This document shows, piece by piece, positions 55,335 through 64,000 of a DNA stretch of 64,000 nucleotides; the stretch's first letter is position 1, and every line of letters begins with the position of its first letter. The notes beneath the pieces are model-generated. The model was not told the DNA's origin. It worked only from the letters and a program-made list of their open reading frames with translations, and did not search any database. The translations under genes were made by a program, and so were the position numbers. The stretch comes from Topomyia yanbarensis (lineage: Eukaryota > Arthropoda > Insecta > Diptera > Culicidae), in contig NC_080671.1 of NCBI RefSeq assembly GCF_030247195.1, forward strand, positions 4,926,501 through 4,990,500, read 5' to 3'.

Positions 55335-57540
55335 TGCAACATTGGAAACTCAGCTGGTGTTTTGCTGCTTATAATCTATTTTGTGTTTATTTGTTCTGTG
55401 AATTACAATTGTATATCCTTTACTTTGGTTTTCACTCTCATTCACACCCTATATTTATACATTAATCGTAAATGTCAGTTACTGTAATTACTGGCAAAAA
55501 ACTTGTTTGTAGTTTGGTGTAGGTTATTTTCGATGGAGGCTTTAATTTACTTGTTTCAACACAAAGCCTTTTAAAATATTCACCTTGTGGGATTAAGTGA
55601 CACATATTCTCTGCATGTTACTAGCTCTTTCTACGTTTGTGGTAACCCATCACAATGAGCTAAGTAAAACTGCAATAAAGAGTGTTCTAATTTCTAATTG
55701 ATGTGAATTAGTTCCCAGTTCATTTTACCCCCAGTCGCCCTCCCCAATTCACCCATAAAGTTTTCGTTCTACCAAATTCGATAATATGAAGCTCTCATAA
55801 AGCAAGCCATGGATGTTATTCGTTCCTTTTGTTCGGAGGTTCACACATACACATGCGCCCATACTACTGTAGTATAGCATCTGCTTTCTCCTAGCGAGAA
55901 TTTGATACCTGTTACATGTAGAACGTTCAATCAATTGATGCTAAAACAGATGAAAAGAGTTTTTTTAGGGCAATCCTTTGCAAAAGCGAGAATATCTAGA
56001 GAATGTGTAAGTAAACTCATTTACCAACAAAGGGAGCAAACACACCCCTTCCCACGGTAGAATACTTTCCTGAGATTGTAATAAATTAAATTTTCACCGG
56101 TGCTGGATAGCAACCGGAAATTTATTAGAGTTGATCTGTTTGCTCTACGGGGCAGTAAACGGTTTACAGATTGCTCGATAATTAAAATGGAAAGTAGAAG
56201 TAATTTGTACCGATTAGACTGAGCTGCAGCAGAAGTTGAGCAGTAATTCTTACTTACTTACTGGTTGTGCTTTTAAGCGGCGTACTGGTTTTCCAACTAT
56301 TTCTGAATTGTTCGAAGTGGTTTTGAACATGGGGCAATTTCAGTGATTTTTATCTTACTTTTCAAAGTATAAAGTTGAAGTTTTATACGAATAAACGACG
56401 AAATATTTATATGGCAGGCAATCTGCACCTGTGGAAAACGAAGTCAAGTTTTCGTCACAAAAAGCACAAATAACAGTCAAATTTAAATAATTGTCTACAA
56501 AAACGCCTTTCGCCGCCGTTTTGGGAATTACTTGAATCAAAGGAGTTAGTCTTACGGTACACGAAGAGTGGCGTAGACTGAAGCTAAAATAAGTCAACAA
56601 ATTCAGCACAGTCAAAATTCAGCGTTGGTATTGGGGTATTAGAGGGGGATTCGTGCTGTGCTCGATTAGTTGACTTATTTTGATTTTACATTTGGTGTAA
56701 CTGGAACTGTAAAAATTATTACTTAAACAACAAATACTGAAACAGCTGTAGGAATGCTTCAAAGAGGAGAGTCGATTGCGAATTCTGATCACAGGAGTGC
56801 GTAGCCTTTCCCACAAGGTGGGGGGAAGCTAACAGCTCAAAAACTTTCAGTTATGATAAGCCTTCATTAGCAGTTAGATTTCTGGTAGAGGTTTGATTGT
56901 AAGACAGTTATTTAATTTTATTATTGAAATTTACGTTGTTTCGTTTATAACCTAAATCAAGAAGAAATTACCATTAAACATTTTCAAGTTCCTTGAAAAA
57001 AAGGCGTATGGCGCAAAATAATCCTCACATTTTTGTCAACATGATTTTTTTGAAGTTTATGAAATTGATCATTTTTTAACCCCAGATAACATGTGAACTA
57101 TTAATGTTTTCGTATGAACCGGCTGGAAAAAAATTTAAAACATTTTTTTATCATTTGACTTATGTATCTTGTAATTTGAAATCGCTACGCTTTTAATTGA
57201 AAGTATGATTTAGCACAAAACGTTATTAAAAGAAAATGATGCGTGTTTATTGTAGTTTAAAGATACATTGTGGGTTTTTACGGTTTTTATTCCTCTCACA
57301 TGGAAATTTGAACTTTGGACGTGACACTTGCCTTTAATCTTTGTACAAGTTAGTTGCTGGTCAATATCATCGGCTACTTTTTTCCGGTATCTAGTCACTG
57401 AATAGCATCCTTAGTCATGTTTCCATATGTTCTATATATTTATAGAGTGTTTAGATTTGGATTGGGTGGAATTCTGGGAAGTTTAGGAAGTTCAACCCAT
57501 TCTCATGGACGTTGATGTCATTATTGCGGTACAGCTATCG
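55335..57540. other. AT-rich DNA, no gene recognised
   Basis: Short open frames only. No organised repeat was found apart from isolated simple-sequence runs. Confidence 0.4.
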
Positions 57541-57550
57541 CGCATTTTCA

Positions 57551-57580
57551 CAGTAGTGAGTAGTAGTAGTAGTAGTAGTG
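57551..57580. repeat. (TAG)n microsatellite
   Basis: About eight consecutive AGT triplets (gtagtagtagtagtag) occur, with one interruption. Confidence 0.85.
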
Positions 57581-57688
57581 AGCTAATTTGGCAAAAACTA
57601 GGGAGTGTCCCGGTGAGACCTAATTAGCCACTAGACGCATTTCAGACCATCGTTGATGTATAACTCGGTTACGGCCATTACTGAAAAT

Positions 57689-58147
57689 TTACTGCCAGAT
57701 CATAGACTTTTTTCCAGCAAACTTTTCCGCAACAACTCTATTATGCTTTCTCAGTGAGCTTTGACAACATAAAGTTTCTATCCCATTTGACATACTTTTC
57801 ATCAGCCTTTCATTATATTTATTGAATTTGTACAGTTCCTGATCGTTCATGAAATCATGACGCAGTTTCTGGTACCGCTTCGAAATCTGTTTGTACTGCA
57901 CATATAGAGGTTTGGCCATTGTGATCATCATATGTACTCGGGTTTTCATTTCTTTTGTGCAGAAATAATTCTCCCTTTTTTTCTTCACGTGGTAATTTAT
58001 GAGAACGTTAACTTTTTTCAATTTTTTTGCACGAAGTCTCAATGGAAGAACATTGCAGTCAAAAGCTTCCGAAATCGACCACAAAGAGCACAAGTACCGG
58101 TTAAGAAGAAGCCTAACGATTCTACATGCGTAGAGCTCAAATGTCAA
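57689..58147 (-). CDS. 152-residue open frame, unknown
   Basis: This is the longest open frame in the window not explained by a retroelement or repeat. It is rich in Lys/Arg (LRLRAKKLKKVNVLINYHVK, VQYKQISKRYQKLRHDFMND), with a likely amphipathic helical stretch in the second half and a leading hydrophobic segment. By rough expectation one such frame per window of this composition would be uncommon but not impossible. No family, no Kozak-type start, no flanking exons and no LTR or RT signature were seen. Confidence 0.25.
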   Translation of the reverse strand: MTFELYACRIVRLLLNRYLCSLWSISEAFDCNVLPLRLRAKKLKKVNVLINYHVKKKRENYFCTKEMKTRVHMMITMAKPLYVQYKQISKRYQKLRHDFMNDQELYKFNKYNERLMKSMSNGIETLCCQSSLRKHNRVVAEKFAGKKSMIWQ

Positions 58148-58269
58148 ACTTTGTTTTGTAAATTTAAAAAATTATGTTGGGAATATTTTGTTAAAAAATC
58201 AGAGTGGATCTCAACATATGAGCTATTTCAATTTCAACATGACGCCTGCTATAAAATTATCTAGCTTCA

Positions 58270-59335
58270 GTTGAAGATCTAAAACAGAAGAATGTTTCAA
58301 TGAAAAGTTTTACAACTGAACAAATAAACAAAAAATAAATAAAATCAAGAAAAAAGTAGGTAATATGAACTGGTGGAAGAATCCATAAAAAAATCATTGT
58401 GAGATATAAAACAATTAAAATTAGTTTTTTTTCTGAATTTGCGTAATCCGATCAAAATATTTACGAAATTTATTATTTCTCTTTCGTATTTACCTATTTT
58501 TGTTAAGCATTGTCTATATCTCTTTTCAATAATTTTTTTAATAGTTAACACAGCATGACCTCGTAACAAATGTAGTGGGTTCGAAATCGTTATTTTTGCA
58601 TATCAAACGATGTGATAAAAACGATTTTGCGTCGAAACCAAAAGAGATAATTGAATGGAGTCAAAGAAAAAACTGTAGAACCGGCTGAGATACATTATTT
58701 TCATGATAATAATGGTGATATTTATTATTTACTATTTTAAGAAAATTAACGAAAATGCTAATAATAGCACTAACTTTAAACTAATTTCCTTCTAAAAGAA
58801 TACTAAATTCACTTAACTGAAAGGAATTAATATATTTTTCTCTGTAAAATTTTCCTGGCTTTCGAATAAAAAGAAAAAAAAGTACAATAAGTGCCATACT
58901 TTTTCAATTAGAGCTGGTATTAGTGAAAATGAGACAAAAATATCCAAGTTGAATAACCCAAACTCATGAAAATAAGAAATGGTAAGTGAATCATGTCAAA
59001 GAACGAATTATGCAGCTCTTCAATACTAACAATTTGGATTATTAAAATGATGAGGTTAACTATTGAGATTTTTAAGAAATGAACGAAAAATCGAATAAAA
59101 TTGTTTAATTTTCAATAAATTACTTTAAAAAGGCTACTTATACTCATTAGCTGAAACATGTGAGGGCATCACTCAATAGGAAATTTTCTCACCTGTTCTA
59201 CTTTTGAGTTAGAGGTATTTTAAGACAAATAAGTTTTTAACATAAAAAGTGCAATAACTTTGTAATGGTTGGGATTTGGTGGAATGTGTAGAACGATTTT
59301 TTTCTCCAAACATGACAGCCAATCACCCCTCGAGA
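58270..59335. other. AT-rich DNA, no gene
   Basis: Mostly A/T-rich with nothing organised. Confidence 0.45.
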
Positions 59336-59340
59336 GGTTC

Positions 59341-60262
59341 TTAACCATGAACCAAACACCCTGTATAGTATATATTGTTTCTACGGTTAAGTCCAAATTT
59401 AATTTGTTTTTCAGACATGGACAGATCAATTATTTCACAATTTTTATTATAGTGACGCGTCATTCTATTGACGGGGTTATTTTTAGCATAGTTTGCCCTA
59501 AAAGATTGTTCTTGTAATAAATTACGAGTTCTTAGTTGACGGCTAGGTACATAAAAATTTATTTGCGAAAGTAATGATGCGGATTGTACATGTTGAGAAA
59601 TGATGTCGTTAATAAAGCAAAGCATGGCAAATTCGCGGCATTCTTTGAGTGTTTGTATGTTAATGAGCATGCAATGTGCTTTATATGATGGAAGAGGAAA
59701 TGTCGTCCAGTTTAGTTTACGAAGTGCGTACAAAAGAAATTGTTTTTGGGCTGATTCGATGCGTTCTTCGTACATGACAGTGTATGGAATCCATACTACG
59801 CTGCAATGTTCCAAAATTGGCCTAACGTATGTATTGTATAATGATTTTATTGTATAAGGGTCTTCAAAATTATTGCTGACATGTTTAATAAAGTCCAGCA
59901 TACTATTTGCTTTATTTATTGTTGTATTGTAATGTTCTCCAAATGTGAGCTTGGAATCTAAGATTACGCCTAGATCTCGCAGAATTTCGCACTTTTTACA
60001 AGTTGGTTTTCTAAGTATATGTCTATGGGGATATTTGAAGTTTTTCTGCTGAAGATAATTAAGATACATTTCATTATATTAAGTTGAAGAAGACTTTTGC
60101 TTTTTGTGAGGAATAGATTGATTTCGTTTTGGAATACTTCAGCCGTCTTTGACATTTTTTTATAAGCATCTTTAGGTGTTTGAGTATAATGGTAATGTCA
60201 TTTACGTACAAAATAAAAAGTAGAGGGCCCAAGTGGGCACCCTGAGCGAACCTCTAATGGAT
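59341..60262 (-). pseudogene. Non-LTR RT C-terminal fragment (relative of the 50-53 kb element)
   Basis: On the minus strand, from 60262 down: SGCPLGPLLFILYVNDITII (RT box B, first Gln replaced), then after frame breaks RDLGVILDSKLTFGEHYN and FEDPYTIKSLYNTYVRPIL, then RIESAQKQFLLYALRKLNWT and YVPSRQLRTRNLL. These match the same segments of the plus-strand element block for block, at a level indicating a different subfamily. The YADD box has been lost or shifted between 60155 and 60190. The copy is 5'-truncated at box B and frameshifted near 60.05 kb. It sits just left of the second Ty3/gypsy element. Confidence 0.85.
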
Positions 60263-60557
60263 TTATAAGAAAAATGAAGACAAACAAAAACTTCTGAAGA
60301 TCATCTGAGCAACTCCGAGAATCAAGTAGAACATAGAAAATAGTCTTCCTATAGCAAAAAATATTAACACTTTTCGGGGTTTATAAGTGGTCCAAAATAC
60401 ATTTAGGAAACATAGTTAGGAAAAAAATAATTTTTTGTCGTAAACCAGTGCTATTTATAGCGACCGAACAATCCGGGTATTTCTGGAAGTATTTTGCCAA
60501 TGGATGTAGTTTGCTAAACAGAACATGGAAGAGTAGCTTATAAGCGATATTGAGGCG
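60263..60557. other. AT-rich spacer before the LTR
   Basis: No feature recognised. Confidence 0.4.
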
Positions 60558-60730
60558 TGTTATGTCTCGATAATTATCACAGTCGACTATAAATCAATCA
60601 ATGATTTATTCTTCTTTTGAATACATGGGTATGCGTGTGTGACGCTTTCCTATCTGTATTACGGGGGGATATTCAATGGTAATAAAGGAGCTATGACATT
60701 TAGTAATTACTATTATGTTTTATCGTCACA
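60558..60730 (-). repeat. Putative 3' LTR
   Basis: The inner edge is firm: on the minus strand AAAGGGGAGA is followed by TGTGACGATAAAAC at 60730. The outer edge is inferred from the CA-ending CGAGACATAACA (plus-strand TGTTATGTCTCG at 60558), giving 173 bp. AATAAA is present (near 60606-60612). The other LTR is outside the window, so the outer limit may be wrong. Confidence 0.6.
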
Positions 60731-60740
60731 TCTCCCCTTT
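60731..60740 (-). promoter_or_regulatory. Polypurine tract
   Basis: AAAGGGGAGA on the minus strand abuts the TGTGA start of the LTR, as in the first LTR element. Confidence 0.75.
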
Positions 60741-60749
60741 AATGGAAAG

Positions 60750-61121
60750 TTAATAATATTCAAATCTACTATCTCTTCTCATTCGAACTTCTCTACCACT
60801 TCTCGTTCTTACGAATTCTTCTGTTGATGGTTGTACAGCAATTTCTCCGTCGTCTCCTTCATCTGAATTTGTTTGATTGTTTCTTGTAGTCGTTTCAGAT
60901 TGCTCACTCTGCCTCGGAACGTAGGTGGTACACGAATCACCATCTTCATGTACAAGTGGATTCGTTTTAGATGCCTTTATGTCTCGAACATTCCTGCGAA
61001 GATGGCGATTGTTAGAAAACTTGACGATATACGATCGCGGCTGATCTAGTTTGCGATTGATAGTCCCTTTTTCCCAGAGGTGCGACTTCGTATTTTGCAC
61101 TACTACATTTTGACCCTCCAC
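60750..61121 (-). pseudogene. pol: Integrase C-terminal domain, frameshifted from pol
   Basis: The 123-residue frame begins EGQNVVVQNTKSHLWEKGTI, the small beta-barrel-like region that follows the integrase core in this group. It then has RSYIVKFSNNRHLRRNVRDI and a tail ending TRSGREVRMRRDSRFEYY. It overlaps the end of the main pol frame by 19 bases in a different frame, so a frameshift near 61.12-61.20 kb displaced it. Confidence 0.8.
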
Positions 61122-62974
61122 AAATTCAGGAGCCTTGGAAGTTCCACGATCAGCTGCCTCAAATTCTCCGAGACGTCTTTGACCAACTTAGGTTGTAACG
61201 CTTTCTTCGTAGTCGGTAGGGTTGTTCGCAAAACTCTACCCATTAATCGCTGATTAGGCGATAGCAGTTGTTGGTCTCGAGGTGTGTTTCTTCGCATCAG
61301 AAGGGCGAGTTGTACATCGGAACCATCATCTGTGCAACGCCTCAACAAATTTTTCGCAGTTTGCACGAATCGTTCAGATAAGCTGTTACTCCTCGGAAAA
61401 TGCGGACTAGAGGTCACATGATCAAAGGTCCACTTCTTGCTGAAGTTATTAAATTCAAGTGAAGAGTACTGTGGGCCATTATCTGTATAGAGTATTCTAG
61501 GAATTCCAAACATTGAGAACCACCGTTTAAGCTCAACCATCACTGATTTCGATGAAGTTTCCCTCAACTCTACAAAATCGAAATATCCAGAATAACTATC
61601 TGCTATCAAAATGTAATCTCTTCCTTGAAAGTGAAATAAATCTGATCCCACAATTTCGAACGGTAAAGTCGGAATTTCGTTTCCCAAAATGTCGTGTTTT
61701 GATGTAGAACGTTGATGTTTCTCACATACAGAACAGTTTTCAACCATCCTCGTAATATCGTTATACATTCCTATCCAAAAGAGCATTTGTTTCGCTCGCC
61801 TTATACTTCCTTGGGTTCCTGCATATCCCGCGTGGATTGAAAGCAACATTTTTTGCCTTAGAGTATTAGGTACCAAAATTTGATGTGCCCGGAAGACCAA
61901 TCCTTCGTAAACCGACAGGTCATCCCTAAAATTCCAATATTTTCTTATTATTTCTGGAACTTCTAGTCTATTATGCGGCCATCCATTCATTATAGTGGAT
62001 ATTAGTTGACTCAATTCCGGATCCTGTGATGTCTCCTCCGTTATTTCCGATCTAGCTATTTTTGACATTTGTAAAACGACATGGACCTCAAGCTCATCGA
62101 ATGTTTCTTTTTCGAGACAATTATCAACATCTCTACTTAGTATGTCGGGGATGGGGATTTCCGTACCTTTCTTGTACACTATTCTGGGAGCATATTGAGA
62201 TACATCTAACAGGATCCTTTTCAAGCGTGGAGGTGCACGGTCTAGTGTTTTTTTGCTAATGGACTCCAATGGTTTGTGGTCCGTTTCGATGATTAAGTTT
62301 TTCCCGTAAACATATTCATGAAACCTATTGCAGGCAAACCTAATAGATGCTGCCTCTTTTTCGATTTGAGGGTAATTTTCTTGAGCGGATGTGAGCGATT
62401 TGGATGCGTACGCAACTGGTTTACCATTCTGTAGTAAAACTGCCCCTAGAGCCTTCGAACTTGCATCAACTGACAACGTTACATCAGCATTGATGTCATA
62501 AAAAGCTAAAACCGGAGGAGACTGCATTAGGTTTTTGATTTTTTGAAATGATTTTTCCTGCTCTTCGCCCCAAAGCCATTCAACGTTTTTGATCAGCAAC
62601 TGCCTGAGAGGTTCCGTAATTGCTGAAAGATTTTCAATGAATTTTCCATGATATGTTATCATTCCCAATACGCGCTGAAGTTGTACCTTATTTTCAGGGC
62701 GTTTGATACGTTCAATTGCTGCAAGTTTGTCGGGATCTGCCTTAAGACCCTCTTGTGACACTATATGACCCAAGAACTTCAGAGACGGTTTAGCAAACAC
62801 GAATTTTTCTCGATTCAGCTTTAAACCGGCAGCCTCTAATCTACGCAAAACTTCTTTAGTTATTTCGTTTAACTTATCTATTGTCGCAGCATGTATCAAA
62901 ATATCATCCATGGAACTCTCCACCCCTTGCAGACCATCTAAAACCGTGTTCATCAACTTCTGAAACATGAACAC
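61103..62974 (-). pseudogene. pol: pol: second half of RT, RNase H, integrase
   Basis: It starts inside RT (FQKLMNTVLDGLQ), so the first half of RT and all of protease are gone. The catalytic box is SMDD (residues 21-24), with Ser in place of the aromatic. RNase H has SVDASSKALGAVL near 168-180 and ETDHKPL. The integrase zinc finger near residue 380 reads HAGYAG then CSVCEKHQ, so the second zinc-binding His is Tyr in this copy. The core has VGSDLFHFQ, YTDNGPQYSSLEF and NSLSERFVQT (the D, D, E positions). The frame ends in shifted sequence (LPRLLNLWRVKM). Confidence 0.9.
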
Positions 62975-62978
62975 ATGT

Positions 62979-63158
62979 ATCCACGCGGGACATGCAGGAA
63001 CCCAAGGAAGTATAAGGCGAGCGAAACAAATGCTCTTTTGGATAGGAATGTATAACGATATTACGAGGATGGTTGAAAACTGTTCTGTATGTGAGAAACA
63101 TCAACGTTCTACAACAAAACACGACATTTTGGGAAACGAAATTCCGACTTTACCGTTC
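62979..63158 (+). repeat. 180-bp inverted copy of the integrase zinc-finger region
   Basis: It is the exact-length inverted duplicate of 61658-61837, with only two differences over 180 bases. Read on the plus strand it gives HAGHAGTQGSIRRAKQMLFW and CSVCEKHQRSTTKHDILGN. One difference changes Tyr to His, so this copy keeps the zinc-binding His that the in-place copy has lost. It joins gag (63159) to mid-RT (62978), replacing the protease and RT N-terminus. Confidence 0.95.
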
Positions 63159-64000
63159 CGATGTACAGTTCTTCCACTAACAGTTCTTCAGTTTCATTCT
63201 CATCTTTTTCACATGACACCGTTCGCACATAATTATTGCATCGCTTCTCACTGCCGCCCAAACCAAAACATCTTTCCGCAAAATGACCTTTACGCTTGCA
63301 CTTTACGCACACTTTGTTGAAAGCCGGACATGATTTTTGTCTGTGTTTATAGCCACATCGGTTACACCAAAATGCTTCTTCGTTAATAGTGCTTCGCTTC
63401 TCAAATTTCTTCTGTTCTAGCGAATCCACCTCAGCACTCGATTTTTCTAGCATCACTTGCGTTTGTTTCACTGATTGTTCGTGGTTTCTGCATTTGTCAA
63501 TTGTTTTTTGCAGATCTAGATCATCGTTGAGCAGCTGAAGGATCAATTTTGTATGAACAGTTCCAGAAATAATTTTATCTTTAACCATTGAATCACTAAG
63601 CACGCTAAATGCGCACTTTTTTGCTTGTTCGCGCACACGAGTTAGGAACGTATCAAATTGCTCTCCTGGATGTTGCACTATTTTGCCGTACACATATCTT
63701 TCGAAGGTCAAACACGATTTCGGCACGAAGTATGCATTGAACCTCTCTCTCAGAATGTTTATGTCTCGTTCTTGCGCTTCCGTGAGGCCAAAGGTATCCA
63801 TCACACGAATGCAGTCTTCACCAATACAACTAAGCAGCATTGCTGCTTGCACATGTGGTTGTTTACTGTCCAACTCGGTTGCTACTGCATACCAGTGGAA
63901 CTGACGCCACCACTGTTTCCACTTTAACGCCATATTTTCATCTATTAATAGTGGCTTCGGAGGCTTAATCACTGCTCCTAGTGATGATATAGCCTTCTGC
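63159..64000 (-). pseudogene. gag: gag, running off the window
   Basis: The frame is open to the right edge (upstream of 63972 there is no stop), so the start lies outside. It has a capsid-like region (ALKWKQWWRQFHWYAVATEL, HVQAAMLLSCIGEDCIRVMD, HPGEQFDTFLTRVREQAKKC), then knuckle-like motifs CNRCGYKHRQKSC and CVKCKRKGHFAERC. The first has Cys-x2-Cys-x4-His spacing. Native sequence ends at ELYIG; the remaining residues to the stop at 63109 come from antisense reading of the inverted integrase segment. Confidence 0.88.

Larger units (their letters stand above)
60558..64000 (-). mobile_element. Ty3/gypsy-type LTR retrotransposon, rearranged, partial
   Basis: Minus orientation. The 3' LTR (about 60558-60730), polypurine tract, integrase C-terminus, RT-RNase H-integrase (61103-62974), a 180-bp inverted self-segment (62979-63158) and gag (63159-64000) are present. 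The 5' end and 5' LTR lie beyond the window. Protease and the first half of RT are missing, replaced by the inverted segment. The gag style is like the K02A2.6/Mag-type elements I remember. The element is defective. Confidence 0.9.

Noticed and set aside
62967..63320. Plus-strand gene with an integrase-type zinc finger
   Set aside because: It is the inverted 180-bp self-copy read forward. Downstream residues are antisense to gag.

Overview
This window looks like intergenic, transposon-rich DNA from a culicine mosquito, most like Aedes. It is AT-rich. Every protein-coding stretch I can identify belongs to a retroelement, and several non-coding repeats resemble families I associate with Aedes and Culex. 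I see no bacterial features, no CRISPR array, no rRNA or functional tRNA gene, and no host gene I can name. A few short open stretches could be host exons and are listed with low confidence.

Layout. 1-781 is a long palindromic (foldback) element. 1.6-4.2 kb holds minisatellite, hairpin and repeat debris plus a decayed non-LTR gag-like fragment. 4619-11136 is a complete LTR retrotransposon (Ty3/gypsy superfamily, minus strand). It has LTRs of 215 and 214 bp, a perfect 5-bp target duplication (ATCTG), a primer-binding site, a polypurine tract, gag and pol, and an unusual minisatellite in its leader. Its LTRs are almost identical, yet gag and pol are interrupted. 11-22 kb is mostly anonymous AT-rich DNA with a hAT-type MITE (16984-17238, TSD GCTGCTGC), a tRNA-derived SINE (20400-20567) and dispersed repeats. 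22419-26640 is an I/Jockey-superfamily non-LTR element (minus strand) with both ends and a 13-bp target duplication preserved, but with decayed reading frames and a deletion at the end of ORF2.

27285-29190 is a foldback structure: about 260-bp inverted arms enclose about 1.3 kb of degenerate 'CAGAGTC' minisatellite. Next to it are a BEL/Pao gag relic and a possible RT relic. 30-35 kb is largely featureless. 35.7-37.1 kb holds MITEs nested in a palindromic repeat. 37633-40703 is a hAT-type element with 8-bp target duplications (TTAAGTAC), interrupted by a probable solo LTR.

42.5-53.5 kb holds a degenerate minisatellite, a broken CR1/Jockey-group element on the minus strand, a duplicated host-type repeat, and a long CR1/Jockey-group element on the plus strand. 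The ORF1 of that last element contains an asparagine-rich stretch encoded by a 440-bp AAC-type microsatellite. 53.5-59.3 kb is AT-rich with only weak coding candidates. 59341-60262 is another non-LTR fragment. 60558-64000 is a second Ty3/gypsy element (minus strand) running off the right edge. Its protease and first half of RT have been replaced by a 180-bp inverted copy of its own integrase zinc-finger region.

The genes do not form a host pathway: each cluster is the gag/pol or ORF1/ORF2 set of a selfish element. The interest lies in nesting, foldback architecture, minisatellite capture and rearrangement. I did not find convincing evidence for a wholly new biological system.
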